Of a DNA stretch of 64,000 nucleotides, positions 11,101 through 21,822 are shown piece after piece. Position 1 is the first letter of the stretch. Each line of letters opens with the position of its first letter. Position numbers and translations under genes: made by a program. The stretch is taken from the NCBI GenBank assembly GCA_012184525.1, contig WOFQ01000018.1, positions 62,001 through 126,000 of the forward strand, given 5' to 3'. Origin of the DNA: Xenoacremonium recifei (taxonomy: Eukaryota > Ascomycota > Sordariomycetes > Hypocreales > Nectriaceae). The notes under the pieces are model-generated. The model searched no databases and was not told the origin of the DNA. It worked only from the letters and a program-made list of their open reading frames with translations.

Positions 11101-11872
11101 TATAGAGACGGATTATATTGTCAGTTGCGCGAACCACCAGTCTCCGATCATTTGGTTCCGAATCGGGATTCTTGAGTGTCGTTTGGCCTAAGACCTATAA
11201 CATATTAGACTTCCGATACGATATGAGAGTAGTGACAGTACTTACCACGCCAAAGCAGGTATCGTACGCTCGCAGAGAGTCTTCTTCCACGATATCTTCG
11301 CATGGGGGTGAGGGTGACGGTTTTTCCTCTTCCAGTTGGCCATCGTATGTGTCAACGTGCGCTGGATCCTCCATCTCCCCCTCATCGAATATCTCCCAGA
11401 AGACTGGTAAATCTGTTGTGTTCTGCTCCTCCGGAACCTGTGGATTTGCCATGTAGGGTACCGGTAATGTCCCATCAGAGACTGGTGGATTTGCCATGTA
11501 GGGTATCATATACTGTTCCTCCAAGGTCTGCGAACTTGCCATGTAGGGCACCGGCGAGGGCTCCTCCAACACCTGTGGATTTGCCGCGTACGGTACCGAG
11601 TACGGTTGCCACAAGACCTGCGGATCTGCCGTGGATGAGATCAGGGATGGCTCCCACAAGACCTGTGAGCATCCCGCGGAGGGCTCTAAGGTGCTTGGTA
11701 TCCCATTCATGTCAGTAGCATCTCCAAATCTCATACCTGTCCTAGGCCCGTCATCGATTCCTTCGCCCACAGCCTGACGCTTGCTCTCCGTGCTGATCTC
11801 CACCTCAAAAGGGGATGCTCTCTTCCTCCCCGCGTCGTTCGGCGAGATTTCCTCGCCCAGATCCCAATTCAT
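8127..11872 (-). CDS. RAD5/HLTF-like SNF2 family DNA-dependent ATPase
   Basis: Twelve exons with consistent phases give 1027 residues: 11872-11246, 11194-10599, 10532-10410, 10336-10267, 10213-10087, 10020-9990, 9939-9752, 9691-8848, 8787-8602, 8539-8389, 8319-8221, 8168-8127. Residues about 210-345 look like a HIRAN-type DNA-end-binding region (VGLII..., VEYFNPHYL). Walker A DEMGLGKT is at about 472-479, with its Asp on the other side of an intron. YHGPSR and DIVLTTYEVL precede the DEAH box (about 586). SQFRWCLTGTPIHN is motif III. A RING-like Cys cluster (CAKC...CPSC) sits between the lobes, as in Rad5/HLTF ubiquitin ligases, but it is degenerate. Motif VI is QAIGRVHRFGQKR. Likely acts on chromatin or stalled replication forks. 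Residues 68-150 are a tandem 15-residue repeat. It converges on the NLR-type gene with a 14-bp gap. Confidence 0.88.
11423..11671 (-). repeat. 45-bp coding minisatellite, about 5.5 units
   Basis: In exon 1 of the SNF2 gene, residues 68-150 form consecutive 15-residue units of the pattern NPQVLEEPSPVPYMA (variants DPQVLWQPYSVPYAA, SSQTLEEQYMIPYMA, NPPVSDGTLPVPYMA). This corresponds to a degenerate 45-bp tandem repeat that stays in frame. The region is proline-rich and probably disordered. Confidence 0.85.
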
Positions 11873-12209
11873 GGTGTAATCTCGGTATGTGATTAAATGT
11901 TAAAACAAAATGCTTTTCCGTGGGTGAGGCTGTGAGATGCTGCATTAGTGCCTGATTCCCCAGGCAGCACTTCTTCGATGAGGTGCATTTCCGACCTAGG
12001 CTTTCACAAGGCATACTGGGCACACATCAATAACCCTGTAGTGATAATACATGGACTGGTAATGTAGCTGGGGGAACCGCTTTCACTTTTACTTCTCGAA
12101 TTTCACAGCGATGAGAGACGTCCCGAAACCGCGTTGGGAAAGGGTTGATCTTAAAGCCGCGACCAAGAATATTAGTTGACACTACCTCGCAGAGCTGTGA
12201 GCCGTTAAA
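11873..12209. other. Intergenic: SNF2 upstream / dextranase 3' flank
   Basis: Tandem minus-strand spacing of 337 bp. It must hold the SNF2 promoter and the dextranase 3' UTR. No gene or distinct element seen. Confidence 0.5.
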
Positions 12210-14102
12210 TTAAGTTGTTTCCCATTGCCCCCAGTAAGAACCATCAATGTCCAACCGCCCGAGAGAGTACGAATCCCAATTGCCCGCCGCGATGGTGATC
12301 TTTTCAGTGCCAACATAATAGTTCTGGATCGTAAGACCAATGCCATTCGGTGAATTTGCCCCAAGAGAGATTGCCGAATTGTCATTGTTGGCATCTGTGA
12401 AGACGGTGAACGTAGACATGTCCACCTGTGTAGTATCGTTGGCGAGCTGTTCTATAGTGATGTTGGATAGCAACATGGTATCAATATTCTGCAGCGGGTT
12501 GAACCCCAGCAAGGCGGGACAGACGCCTTCGCATCGCCAATTAGAAATCGTGTAGTCGCTCAGACCCAACGAAATATTTGCTGTTGAAGTCGAAGAGGAA
12601 TCCACGTAGCTTGCGGCTGAACCGACCAGCGCTCGTGGATACTCAGAGGATTGGCCGATGTATCGCGTATGGATGACATCGACCGAGTCGACAGTGACGT
12701 TGGAAATTGCGCGAGGGTACCAGCCAAACTGGACAATGGGGGCGTTGTTCGTCTTCCACACAATCACCCGCTCGACTAACACGTTGCTGTAATAAGTTTT
12801 GATGGTGTCGTCTCCAGCATGATAGAACACGTCATGAAAATGGCTTCCAGGATAAATCTCCATGCCATCCGTCTGTCCAAAAAATGCTCCGACGTGTTTC
12901 CAGTCCGAGCATTGAACTTGGAAAGCATTGTCGTCCGAGTAGAAGTCCATGGTGTTGAATGGTGGGTTGGCGGTAGTCAAACCATGAGCTGTCCATATCA
13001 TGCCTGGTGCAGACTCGCCTCGCCACATTTTGAGGGAGCTGGAATCAGACTTCACATTCTGATAACCGTCGTCTGTGTTGGCTTGGTAAACGTACTGCTC
13101 ACCGGACACAACACCAAATCCGGTGGCTCGAAGGTCGAGGGATTGACTCTGATACTCAAAGGCCCCCTTCACGTAGGCCCCGGGGGCCAGATAAACCCAA
13201 CTCACGGACTCTGAAAGGAGGGCATGGTTGGTGCCGGTTAACCAGTACACCCCTGGTGCAAAGTATACAACCTCGTTGGTAACCTGAGTAAGATCACTGA
13301 CTAGACCTTGCTCCACGTAATGGATATCGTCTCCGGATCCCGGGACCAGATCGTCCGTTGGGAATGGACTAACAAAAATAAGGAGCGCATTGAGAGGTTC
13401 CTCGCCATCGATAGGCATGTCGTCGGTATAGGAGTTCACATAGTACTCGCCGTCTGGGTTTGTGTCTTGGACGTAATAGGAATTGAGACCCGGTCCTGCA
13501 TTGCGGTATTGCCAAAGATTGTCTTGAAACTCGACCGAGAAACGATATCCGTTCAAGGAATAAGGGACGGTTATCAAGAGGGCATCGCCATCCAACTCCA
13601 TATCAAAGCTGAGTGTAGTCGGACGAATGACTACATTGTCTGCGGCAACCGAACCGCCCTCTGTACGGGTAATACGGACGACCGAGTCGCTGCCAGTAAG
13701 GTATTGTGACCACGACATGGTAACTCCCACCTCAGGCTCGATGCTAATCTGGTCGTCCACATCGCAGATAGACGATAAGTTTCCCGGTATGCAGATCTTC
13801 CCATTTCCATTGCGAGGAATACTCTCGTAGACAAAAGAATCATAGAACTCGGAACTCGATGATGTGGCAACTTGGACATTGAACAAGTGAGACTGGCGTA
13901 CGTTTCCATCCTGGACCGGAGTTTGAGTGTTGATCTCGCCGGTATCGTGCCACCAGGTCAGAAGATCAGTTGAATTGGCCGTGGAATTGGTTGAGCTTCG
14001 TTGATGAATTGTCGGATCATGGCCAGGCATTGACCACGCTGTCGAAAAGGTAGCCAAAACGGCCAAGCCGGCCGCGGCAGTTCTGCGTGCAAGAGTCGTC
14101 AT
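12210..14102 (-). CDS. Secreted GH49 dextranase (endo-alpha-1,6-glucanase)
   Basis: A 630-residue single-exon protein. The start chosen gives MTTLARRTAAAGLAVLATFS, a good signal peptide ending near AWS; an upstream in-frame ATG would bury it. The mature part begins with the GH49 signature TWWHDTGEINTQTPVQ and SFVYESIPRNGNGKI, followed by the beta-helix domain (WVYLAPGAYVKGAFEY, NPPFNTMDF). The Asp residues corresponding to the family's catalytic acids are present: D in DFYSDDN/FGQTDGMEIYP and the DD pair of HAGDDTIK. The end DIDGSYWGQWE matches the family C-terminus. It cleaves alpha-1,6 linkages in dextran outside the cell, though isopullulanase specificity in this family cannot be excluded. 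Many N-x-S/T sites fit a secreted glycoprotein. Confidence 0.92.
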   Translation of the reverse strand: MTTLARRTAAAGLAVLATFSTAWSMPGHDPTIHQRSSTNSTANSTDLLTWWHDTGEINTQTPVQDGNVRQSHLFNVQVATSSSSEFYDSFVYESIPRNGNGKICIPGNLSSICDVDDQISIEPEVGVTMSWSQYLTGSDSVVRITRTEGGSVAADNVVIRPTTLSFDMELDGDALLITVPYSLNGYRFSVEFQDNLWQYRNAGPGLNSYYVQDTNPDGEYYVNSYTDDMPIDGEEPLNALLIFVSPFPTDDLVPGSGDDIHYVEQGLVSDLTQVTNEVVYFAPGVYWLTGTNHALLSESVSWVYLAPGAYVKGAFEYQSQSLDLRATGFGVVSGEQYVYQANTDDGYQNVKSDSSSLKMWRGESAPGMIWTAHGLTTANPPFNTMDFYSDDNAFQVQCSDWKHVGAFFGQTDGMEIYPGSHFHDVFYHAGDDTIKTYYSNVLVERVIVWKTNNAPIVQFGWYPRAISNVTVDSVDVIHTRYIGQSSEYPRALVGSAASYVDSSSTSTANISLGLSDYTISNWRCEGVCPALLGFNPLQNIDTMLLSNITIEQLANDTTQVDMSTFTVFTDANNDNSAISLGANSPNGIGLTIQNYYVGTEKITIAAGNWDSYSLGRLDIDGSYWGQWETT

Positions 14103-14687
14103 GATGCTCAAGCACAAGGCTTTGGACCTGTATGCCATGCATCCAACGACCACGGCAAGACGTTCTTTTCGTAAACAACTCATGGCCCTGGGTTCAGTAT
14201 TAATGTACGCATGGAGAGATCATCGTAGCCGCGGATGCAGCCAACCACAATGTGGGCAGCAGGAATGCATGCCCCTTGTCCGATCTCATTTTCGGTAAAT
14301 GGCCGGCGTCGATCATATCAGATACTCGTTTTGGTAAATGGCCGGCTGACGATGTCCTCCATCTCTATTATGGGTGTGAGCGTTGGAAAGAACCTTGTGA
14401 CAAGTTTCGTCGGCGCGAGTGCAGTTTGGGGTAGACAATTGTTGCGTCATTCAGGCACGATTTAATTTCGGATTTCAGCCCTCTGTGTCATGTTAAGAGT
14501 AGCGGCGAACTAGACCGTCACGACACTCTGCGCATTAACAAGGACCAGCGCTATAGGTATTATCAAGATGCATTTTCTATGCCTTGTCCTGTACATAACC
14601 CAATTCCCTGACCATGTGTTGCCTCCCCAGCTCTCGAATGGAGCCTTTCCATTTTTGGTTCAATGGTATCATAATACATTCATATCC
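14103..14687. other. Intergenic: dextranase promoter and NDC1 3' flank
   Basis: 585 bp between two minus-strand genes. Apart from the duplicated GGTAAATGGCCGGC element (separate entry), nothing was recognised. Confidence 0.5.
14294..14346. promoter_or_regulatory. Duplicated 14-bp element upstream of dextranase
   Basis: GGTAAATGGCCGGC occurs twice exactly, at 14294-14307 and 14333-14346, 39 bp apart and 192-245 bp upstream of the dextranase ATG. Each copy contains the palindrome GCCGGC. The placement suggests a paired transcription-factor site; the factor is unknown. Confidence 0.45.
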
Positions 14688-16715
14688 CTAGTGACGGGTA
14701 TAACGCCTTCCAAAGGCCTCCTCCATCTCTCTCGTTCCAGTCCGCGGCGCCCTGCGCTCCTCTCGTTCCGTGTTGACCATACCTGCAGCCTCCTTGGCCA
14801 GTCGAATGTCGGTAAGAGTTAATCGCAAGTCGCTACTGTATGGCTCAAACTGCGAAACGATCTGGTTCAGCCCTGTCTTCAGGGCCTGCACAATCTCATC
14901 CACCTCGGGGCTCTCTCGCGTGGTCTTGTAGTCCGTCCAGTGGACGGGGAACGACGCTCTGAACGCTTCCAGCTTTTTAACCACTGCCGTCATGGTGCGG
15001 ATGATGCTGGGCACGTCGCGGTGGACGTTTCCAAATTGGTCCTCTTGGAGACTATGCACACACAACTGGCTGAGGACATGGATCGCGTTCGCACAAAGCG
15101 TGGGTTCGGCATAGGGAGTGCCCAGAACAGCTGCGGCGAACTGGGTGCGGAAGTCGTGTTGGAAGAAAGTCGCCACATACTCAAACTCCATCGCCTTTAG
15201 TACCCAATGCATAACCTTTCCCTTGACGCTCTCCGGCGAGACAGCTTCCTGCTGCTCCCTCGTAAGCATGCGGTCTTTGGCCTCATTCCACGTCTTCTTG
15301 GCGATTGGCTTTAGCTTCGAGGCTGGGGTTGATCCCGGTGATTGAATGACTTTCCTCAATCGTTTTTCTAACTCGCCTCGCACCGTCACGGCGCCAGAAC
15401 CGCTAGCTAGAACGGGGTCAGACTTCAGGGGCGCAGAAACCCGTTGCTTCTCATCTTTGGCGTCAGCTGAAGCAGCTGGCGTCTCTGGCGGCGGCTTCCC
15501 AAAGTCATCCACTCGACGCTCTACCACCTTGAGTAGGTCTGTACACAAGGCACAAATTTGTGACCACATAGGACCATCAGCTCGGTCAATGTCTTCGTAG
15601 ATAGCCCGCCGGCGCGTCTCGAAATTCGATGCAATGAAAGCCAGTTCCCACATGGCAAAGGCCTGTCATAGAGTTAGTACGAGGTATCGTGGTTGAATAT
15701 TTAGCTATTTACCTTGATCGAGAGCTTCTTGCTTTTGAGACCATTTAGTAGACTGCCATTGGCGTCCTTGGATTCCGAGGTCAGAGGCTTTCCGTTCTTC
15801 ATGGGCTCCCTAACCATGAAGGTCGAAAAAGCTGCGTTGCCTGTAGTCCACCCAAAAAAGACGAGACTTCCTGCTTCAAGGCACCGGGCAAGCACATAGA
15901 TGTCCGATGGCCAAATGCGAGGAACAATGTTCGTCTTGGGTAGATTGTAGAAGATCCGAAGAAACGACAGACTCCAGCCCCAGACAATCGTTCGAAAGAT
16001 GAAATAGTACAGAAACAGCGACAGCGGAATTGATATGAAGGCGCCCGTAACGGATTTTATCAACAACACCGGCAATGTCCGAAAGAGTCTTCTGAATGGA
16101 TCGCCGGTGACCGCAGGCGCATCAACAGATGAGGGCCCAAGAATCAATCGGTCAACATCTCCCCAGTAATGCGCTATTGTCTGTGTCAGGGCACAGGTTG
16201 CCATGTAACACACGAAGAACAAAGGCCGTTCGTTCAGACGAGCCCGCTGCCCGCTGATGTATGTGATCCAGCTCAGGTTCACTTCTTCATCCATCGCCCA
16301 GAGGAACACGTGGCTGAAAAGCAAGCTCGAGAATCCATACCAGAACAAAGTCTCGTAAGTCTGAAGCTTCGTAATGACCTTGCCGGTGGTTTGGTATCCG
16401 GGCCCAGTGGTGCGGAAGCCAACATGGTAGTGGGCAATTCGAAGGAGGAGGATCGAGAGACCGCAAGTGAAGATGAAAGCCGTTCGCACGCCCGTTGGTC
16501 CGATAGGGAACCAGAACCACAGCCCTTTCCTCGGTTGTTAGCAAATGTGATGAGCCGGTGTGGGAGTAGCACTTACAAGAGGACTTGTGGCTGAGCAGGA
16601 CAGCTTCCAAATATGAGACTGCGAGGAGCACAACGGCCGTCTGCGAAAATCGCCGGTGCAGAGCGGGCTGCAGAAAGTCCTTGTAAGGCGCCTTACGAAC
16701 TGTGGTGGTCGCCAT
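14688..16715 (-). CDS. NDC1: NDC1 nuclear pore membrane nucleoporin
   Basis: Three exons (16715-16577, 16524-15713, 15662-14688) give 641 residues with consistent phases. Ndc1 anchors nuclear pore complexes, and spindle pole bodies in fungi, in the nuclear envelope. The N-terminal half has about six hydrophobic segments, starting with QTAVVLLAVSYLEAVLL and, after the intron, TAFIFTCGLSILLLRIAHY. Also visible are YETLFWYGFSSLLFSHVFLW and a segment before RIFYNLPKTNI. The soluble C-terminal half carries ELAFIASNFETRRRAIYEDI and a long helical region, as in fungal Ndc1. Exon 1 is short (46 codons) and ends in the first membrane segment region. Divergent from the PEP12-like gene, with 399 bp between starts. 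Confidence 0.85.
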
Positions 16716-17114
16716 CTCCTCGGCGCATCGTCGTGATGCACTTGCTCGAGCTCGGGGGATGCAGGTGTTGATCGCTTGGTGCAGGTAAATAAAAATCTCC
16801 AGCCAGCAACGGTGCTGTTGTCGCGCCAAGCTCCATCTCCATCGAGGTCGCTATCTGCACGTGACGATAAAGCAGGCGGCAGCTCGACAGGTCCCTGCCG
16901 GTCATGATTGGCTGCAGGTGGGGCGCCCCATTACGTAGCGGTACGAAAGTGTAGGTACCTGCTTGATAACCTCAGCCACCCTCGGCCAAGGCAACGGCTA
17001 AACTCGCCTCCATCAACGTGATTCTTTGAGACTCGCCCGCATCGCATCGCGCAATTGCATTCACTCTGGCGCTCCTGTTTTAGCGACGATAGACCGATTT
17101 CCCCGGCTCCCATT
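16716..17114. other. Divergent promoter NDC1 / PEP12-like
   Basis: 399 bp between the two start codons. No gene and no unambiguous core element was seen. Confidence 0.5.
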
Positions 17115-17977
17115 ATGTCGTACGATCAGCTCTCCAACTTGGAGTCCGGCCGCAGCGGCGGTTACAGCGACGACCCCGACTTCCAGGAACTACAGCATTC
17201 CCTTAAGAGCCGACTACAGGCTTTGTTGACTTCCAACCGAAAGCTCGCCAACGATGTCAACGTTCTGGGCACGAGGAAGGACACCCCGCGTTTGCGGGAG
17301 CGAGTCCACAACAGCATGGAGAAGGCGAGGCAGATGTGCATAGACATTGGAGAAGGCGTCAAGAAGCTGCAGACTTGGGACGATCTAACGGTATGATATA
17401 CATCGGAGCAGACGGACGTTGCGCATAAGGGGTTTCGCATGCTAACCATGAGTAGAAACAACAAAAGTACGAGCAGACCAAGGTATCGAGCGACTTTCAG
17501 GCCGCCCTCCAAGAATTCCAGAACCTCCAGCGCCGCGCCCTCGAGAAAGAACGCGCCTCCGTGACCGCCGCCCGCGCCGCCCAAGAAGCCGACTCTGGCG
17601 AAGCGCCCGCACCTTCAGGCGGTGCCCAAGAGCAACTACAGCAGCAGGAACTGTCGCAACTTGCGCCGCAGAGCGAGGTGGACTTCCAAGAGGCGCTTAT
17701 CATCGAGCGAGAGGAGGAGATCCGCAACATCGAGCAGGGCGTGGGCGACCTCAACGTGCTGTTCCGCCAGGTCGCGCAGATTGTGAACGAGCAAGGCGAG
17801 CAGTTGGGTTCGATTGCCGACAACGTTGAGAACGTCAGGGACGATACGCGACAGGCCGACATCGAGAACCGACAGGCGGCCCGGTATCAGAAGGCGGCTC
17901 GCAACAAGAGCTGCTGTCTGCTGCTGATCCTGGCGGTTATTCTGACGATTGTTATTCTGGCCATTGTTTTGGATTGA
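17115..17977 (+). CDS. PEP12-like syntaxin (endosomal t-SNARE)
   Basis: Two exons (17115-17390 and 17456-17977) give 265 residues. The N-terminal region (residues about 20-115) forms the syntaxin Habc-type helices (QELQHSLKSRLQALL, KQQKYEQTKVSSDFQ). The SNARE motif lies at about residues 170-235 (ALIIEREEEIRNIEQGV, then VLFRQVAQIVNEQGE with the ionic-layer Gln). A C-terminal anchor of about 20 hydrophobic residues follows (LLLILAVILTIVILAIVL), preceded by SCC, a possible palmitoylation site. This order is that of Pep12/syntaxin-7 class Qa SNAREs acting in fusion at endosomes or the vacuole; VAM3 is the nearest alternative. It converges on COX18 with about 205 bp between stops. Confidence 0.85.
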
Positions 17978-18182
17978 GAAGCGCGCTTTATGTTTCGGAA
18001 GGTGGGCTCATGATGTCTAACTGTTCAATTTTGTTCGGCGTCTGCGGGAGTTTCTAGGTATACAGTATTGCTCGTATTGAAGACATGGCATAAGACATGG
18101 CATGTAGTAAGATAATGGTACAAGGGGAGGCTCTTTGCGGTGCTTATCCTACATAGTCCGACATTGTTGGGTATCCTGAATC

Positions 18183-19205
18183 TTATCCTCGTAAATATGG
18201 TACAACTTTTGACTTTTTCGTCTGAACCTCGAGCTTGGGAGTCTTCGGGGGAACGAGCCGTTTGAGAATGATCTCGTTGATGTTTGTGAGGGCGAAGGAT
18301 GATGCCCAGTAAAGGAAGATGGCACTGGGAAGGTCCGAGAAAAGCAGAGGGAAGACGGGCACCATGAGCATGGTCCTCCCCAAGGCCTTTTGCAAGTTGG
18401 TCAGGGCAATGACCTGGTTCTTGTCGGTTTGTCCCAGAGTGAACAAAGCTCGTAGATGTTTCCTCGGCAGCCTTCCCCAAGTGCTATAACCGAGAATGAG
18501 GGTGCAGAGAACTGGCAGGCCGAAGTAAGGATCCATGCTAGTGAGATCCGTGAACCAGAGTGCACCGCCATTGACGAATGAGGTGTCAAACATGCTGCTC
18601 GCCGCACCCAGATTCGTCTGAACGCCGTCGACGTTGCCCAACCCCAGCGAGTGACTGATCCAACCTAATGGGGCACCGCATTTTCGACGAAGTGCCTCAG
18701 AGATAGTGATGAATGGGAACATGCTCAATAATGGCGCCATGCTCTTCCATCGCTGGACACCCCATTCCTTGTAGATCCTCCGCCGCGACTTTTCGATGCT
18801 GCCGGCTACTCGCAACCTTGTAATACGGTCCGGAATATCAGGATGCTTCCGGGCCATGGTAGTTGTATGCCGTCTCGCCCATGCAGCCACAAGGGGGTTC
18901 AGCTCCTTTCTCCTTTCCCGGAGCTGAGCCACATAGTATTGTAGAGGTAGTCGGAAGGTCAAGTTGACGCCCACAGCAAGGAGAGGGATGGTAATGTACC
19001 AGGGCATCCCCGTGCTTGAATGAACCCAAGTAAAGGCATCGGCTGTGAGTCTCACGGCGTCGCCAACCGCGGCACCGACATGGAGATTTCGGCGTCCATC
19101 ATGAGGCCGGCGACGAAGGATGAGGTTGGATGAGTGGCTAGCGCAGATCAATGAGGGCCTAATTCGAGGCATTGAGGTGTGCACGGAGTGTCTGAGGAGA
19201 GACAT
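18183..19205 (-). CDS. COX18: COX18-like Oxa1-family mitochondrial insertase
   Basis: A 340-residue single-exon protein of the YidC/Oxa1/Alb3 family. The N-terminus is basic and lacks acidic residues (MSLLRHSVHTSMPRIRP), as in a mitochondrial presequence. The insertase core begins with a membrane segment (MPWYITIPLLAVGVNLTFRLPLQ), followed by a basic matrix-side loop. Later segments include FTDLTSMDPYFGLPVL, the usual signature before the third helix, and LPSAIFLYWASSFALTNI, which matches the conserved YWxxSN-like C-terminal helix. The lack of a long C-terminal ribosome-binding coiled coil favours Cox18/Oxa2, which translocates the Cox2 C-terminal domain, over Oxa1. Divergent from ALG11. Confidence 0.82.
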   Translation of the reverse strand: MSLLRHSVHTSMPRIRPSLICASHSSNLILRRRPHDGRRNLHVGAAVGDAVRLTADAFTWVHSSTGMPWYITIPLLAVGVNLTFRLPLQYYVAQLRERRKELNPLVAAWARRHTTTMARKHPDIPDRITRLRVAGSIEKSRRRIYKEWGVQRWKSMAPLLSMFPFITISEALRRKCGAPLGWISHSLGLGNVDGVQTNLGAASSMFDTSFVNGGALWFTDLTSMDPYFGLPVLCTLILGYSTWGRLPRKHLRALFTLGQTDKNQVIALTNLQKALGRTMLMVPVFPLLFSDLPSAIFLYWASSFALTNINEIILKRLVPPKTPKLEVQTKKSKVVPYLRG

Positions 19206-19749
19206 GGTGAGCCATGCCCACTTTGAGGCGGACGAAGGGGCGTGTCAGATGATGGCTGCGAGGCAATGAGAATGCGCCTGTGATGCGGTCCGGTGATGTT
19301 GGATCATGGACAGATGAGATGAGACTTCAGACCTGCCATGGTGGGGCAGAAAACACACGCTCGGGATCGTCTTCCAGTAACACCCCCACTGTCCTACAGC
19401 GCATGCGGGGGCTCTTCAGTGAGCCGCACAGTGGGTCGATCCCCTGAAGCCCGCCAAAGCTTAGCTAACCTTACCTGCAGATAGGGCAGCGACGTCACCC
19501 GATAACAGCCCAGCTGGAGCTTGCCATCCCCAAAAAAGAAGCCACCGCAGCAGCTCCTCGATCCAGGCATTCACCCAGACCGTATGCTTCGTCTTCTTCC
19601 AACATTCACCTCCCGCTCTCGCCCGCCGCATGCGAGGCCGCCCTCAGCATCGTCAACCCAGCTCGCAGTAGCACGAACCGAAGCCTAACGAACACCGATC
19701 GACCCAGAAACGACATAATACATAGACGAGTCCAGAAGCGCCGGGATCC
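19206..19749. other. Divergent promoter COX18 / ALG11
   Basis: 544 bp between the two starts. No gene or element could be named. Confidence 0.5.
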
Positions 19750-21569
19750 ATGGAGGAGGAAATGTGCAGAGCCCCCGACGGCGGGCGGCCGTTCTCCTTT
19801 GGCCTGGGGCCCAAGACGCTGTCCGTGGTAGCCGTATTCATGGCCTTTATTCCACTCATCGCGTATTTCGGTGTGCCTTGGGTGATGGGCCTCATCGGGC
19901 GCTTCCTTGGCTGGGCGTTGTTGAGGAGGACGGATGGTCGCCGCACCACGCTGATGACCTACATGACTGAGGAGGATGCTCGGGTCCGAGCCGCGAACAA
20001 AAACGACGTCTCGAACGGGGAGATCAAATTCGATATCGATAGCAAGCTGGGTGCGGTGCTGGAGAAGCAGAAGGACTGGAGCGGCATAGTTGGCTTCTTC
20101 CATCCATTCTGGTACGTTTGCATGCTGGACATCGAACCATGAATACAGCTAATGTGAGTTTGCAGCAATGCTGGCGGTGGCGGGGAGCGGGTTCTCTGGG
20201 CTGCGATTCGCACCACACAGGACCGCTGGCCCAAAGCAAAGTGCATCGTCTATACCGGTGATCACGACGTCACCAAGGATGCCATCCTTGCTCGAGTCAA
20301 GGTGAGACTCCCCTGAACCCCTGTCCATACTCTCCCGCTAACACACCTCCAGAATAGATTCAACATTCAGCTATATGCTCCGACTATCACCTTCATCTAC
20401 CTTTCGAAGCGGCACTGGGTGCTCGCCTCGACATGGCCACGCTTTACCCTCCTTGGCCAATCCATTGGCTCCATGATCTTGGCCTGGGACGCCTTCTCGC
20501 TTGTGGTGCCTGACATCTTCGTCGACACCATGGGTTACGCATTTGCCCTTGGTCTTTGCAAGTTCCTTTTCCCGAAAGTTCCTACAGGTGCCTATGTCCA
20601 CTATCCGACCATCTCAACGGACATGCTCGAATCTCTGGATCCTTCATCCGCTGTAGGCGATCAGGGAGTCAACGCGGGCAAGGGCGTAGGAGCTCAGGGA
20701 GCAGCCAAGAAGACATACTGGGAGATCTTCGCCATGATCTACTCCTGGGTGGGCGCATCAGTTGACGTCGTCATGACCAACTCGACTTGGACGCAGGCTC
20801 ATATCATGAAGCTATGGGGCCCATGGCGCGAGGAGAAGAACCGCAGCGATCCCATTGCCGTCGTCTATCCGCCGTGTGCAGTGCGTGAGCTCGAGACCGA
20901 GGTTGAGGTCTCGGAGGCGAGCGAGAAGCTGCGGCAGCGCGATATCATCTACATCGCGCAGTTCCGTCCTGAGAAGAACCACCAACTGATCATCAACTCT
21001 TTCGCCGACTTCCTACGCACCAAGTCTGAGGCGACCAAGAACGCCCGGCTCGTACTTATTGGCAGCGTGCGTGATGACGGTGACTCGCGACGTGTGCTGA
21101 ACTACCGTCTTCTGACCAATGAGCTGGGCATCAAAGACCGTGTCGAGTTCCGTATCGATGCATCATGGCCCGAAATCCTGGACTGGCTTAGGAAGGCGTC
21201 CGTGGGTGTCAACGGCATGTGGAACGAGCACTTTGGCATCGGTGTCGTCGAGTACCAGGCGGCTGGACTTATTTCTGTGGTGCACAGCAGCGGTGGCCCG
21301 AAGCTCGACATCGTTACCCAAATTGACGGTGAACCAACAGGTACGTACTGTGTATCCCCTAACATTGCACCATAATGCTTACCGTGCTACTAGGTTTCCT
21401 CGCTATAACATCCGAGGAGTTTGCTGAAGGGTACGAAAAGGCGCTTTCGCTTCCTAATCCCCTTGCTGTGCGTCTTCGGGCTCGCGAGTCGGCCAAACGG
21501 TTCACGGAGGAGGAGTTTGCAAAGAAGTGGGCGGTTCACATGGTACGGATGGTGGCGCTGGCGAAGTAA
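19750..21569 (+). CDS. ALG11: ALG11 GDP-Man:Man3GlcNAc2-PP-Dol alpha-1,2-mannosyltransferase
   Basis: Four exons (19750-20111, 20166-20301, 20353-21340, 21394-21569) give 553 residues. It adds the fourth and fifth mannoses to the lipid-linked oligosaccharide on the cytosolic face of the ER. The N-terminal anchor is TLSVVAVFMAFIPLIAYFG. The family signature HPFCNAGGGGERVLW is created by the first exon junction. KCIVYTGD, RFNIQL, SMILAWDAF and VPTGAYVHYPTISTDML are classic ALG11 blocks. The C-terminal GT4 domain shows YIAQFRPEKNH, RLVLIGSVR, VNGMWNEHFGIGVVEYQAAG with the GT-B family E-x7-E-like acidic residues, and HSSGGPKLDI. All introns have canonical ends. Converges on the GGT gene, with 253 bp between stops. 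Confidence 0.95.
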
Positions 21570-21822
21570 AGAAAGGCGGTGATATGTGGACGGCATGATA
21601 GATTAGAGTATACCCCTTTTATCATCTCTCTTATCGAGAGAACATATATATAGAGAGAGAAAGCAGCCTCTCGCAATGGGCACATATTATATTACTGAGT
21701 TTTGTTTCGACAGTTCTTCAAAAGACAGTGTCATTTGTTTCTGTCTGATGTGATCGATGTATTCAACATGCTGTGGTCTATCCTGCGTCTAAGCAACCAA
21801 TATATCTCTAATCTTATAATAT

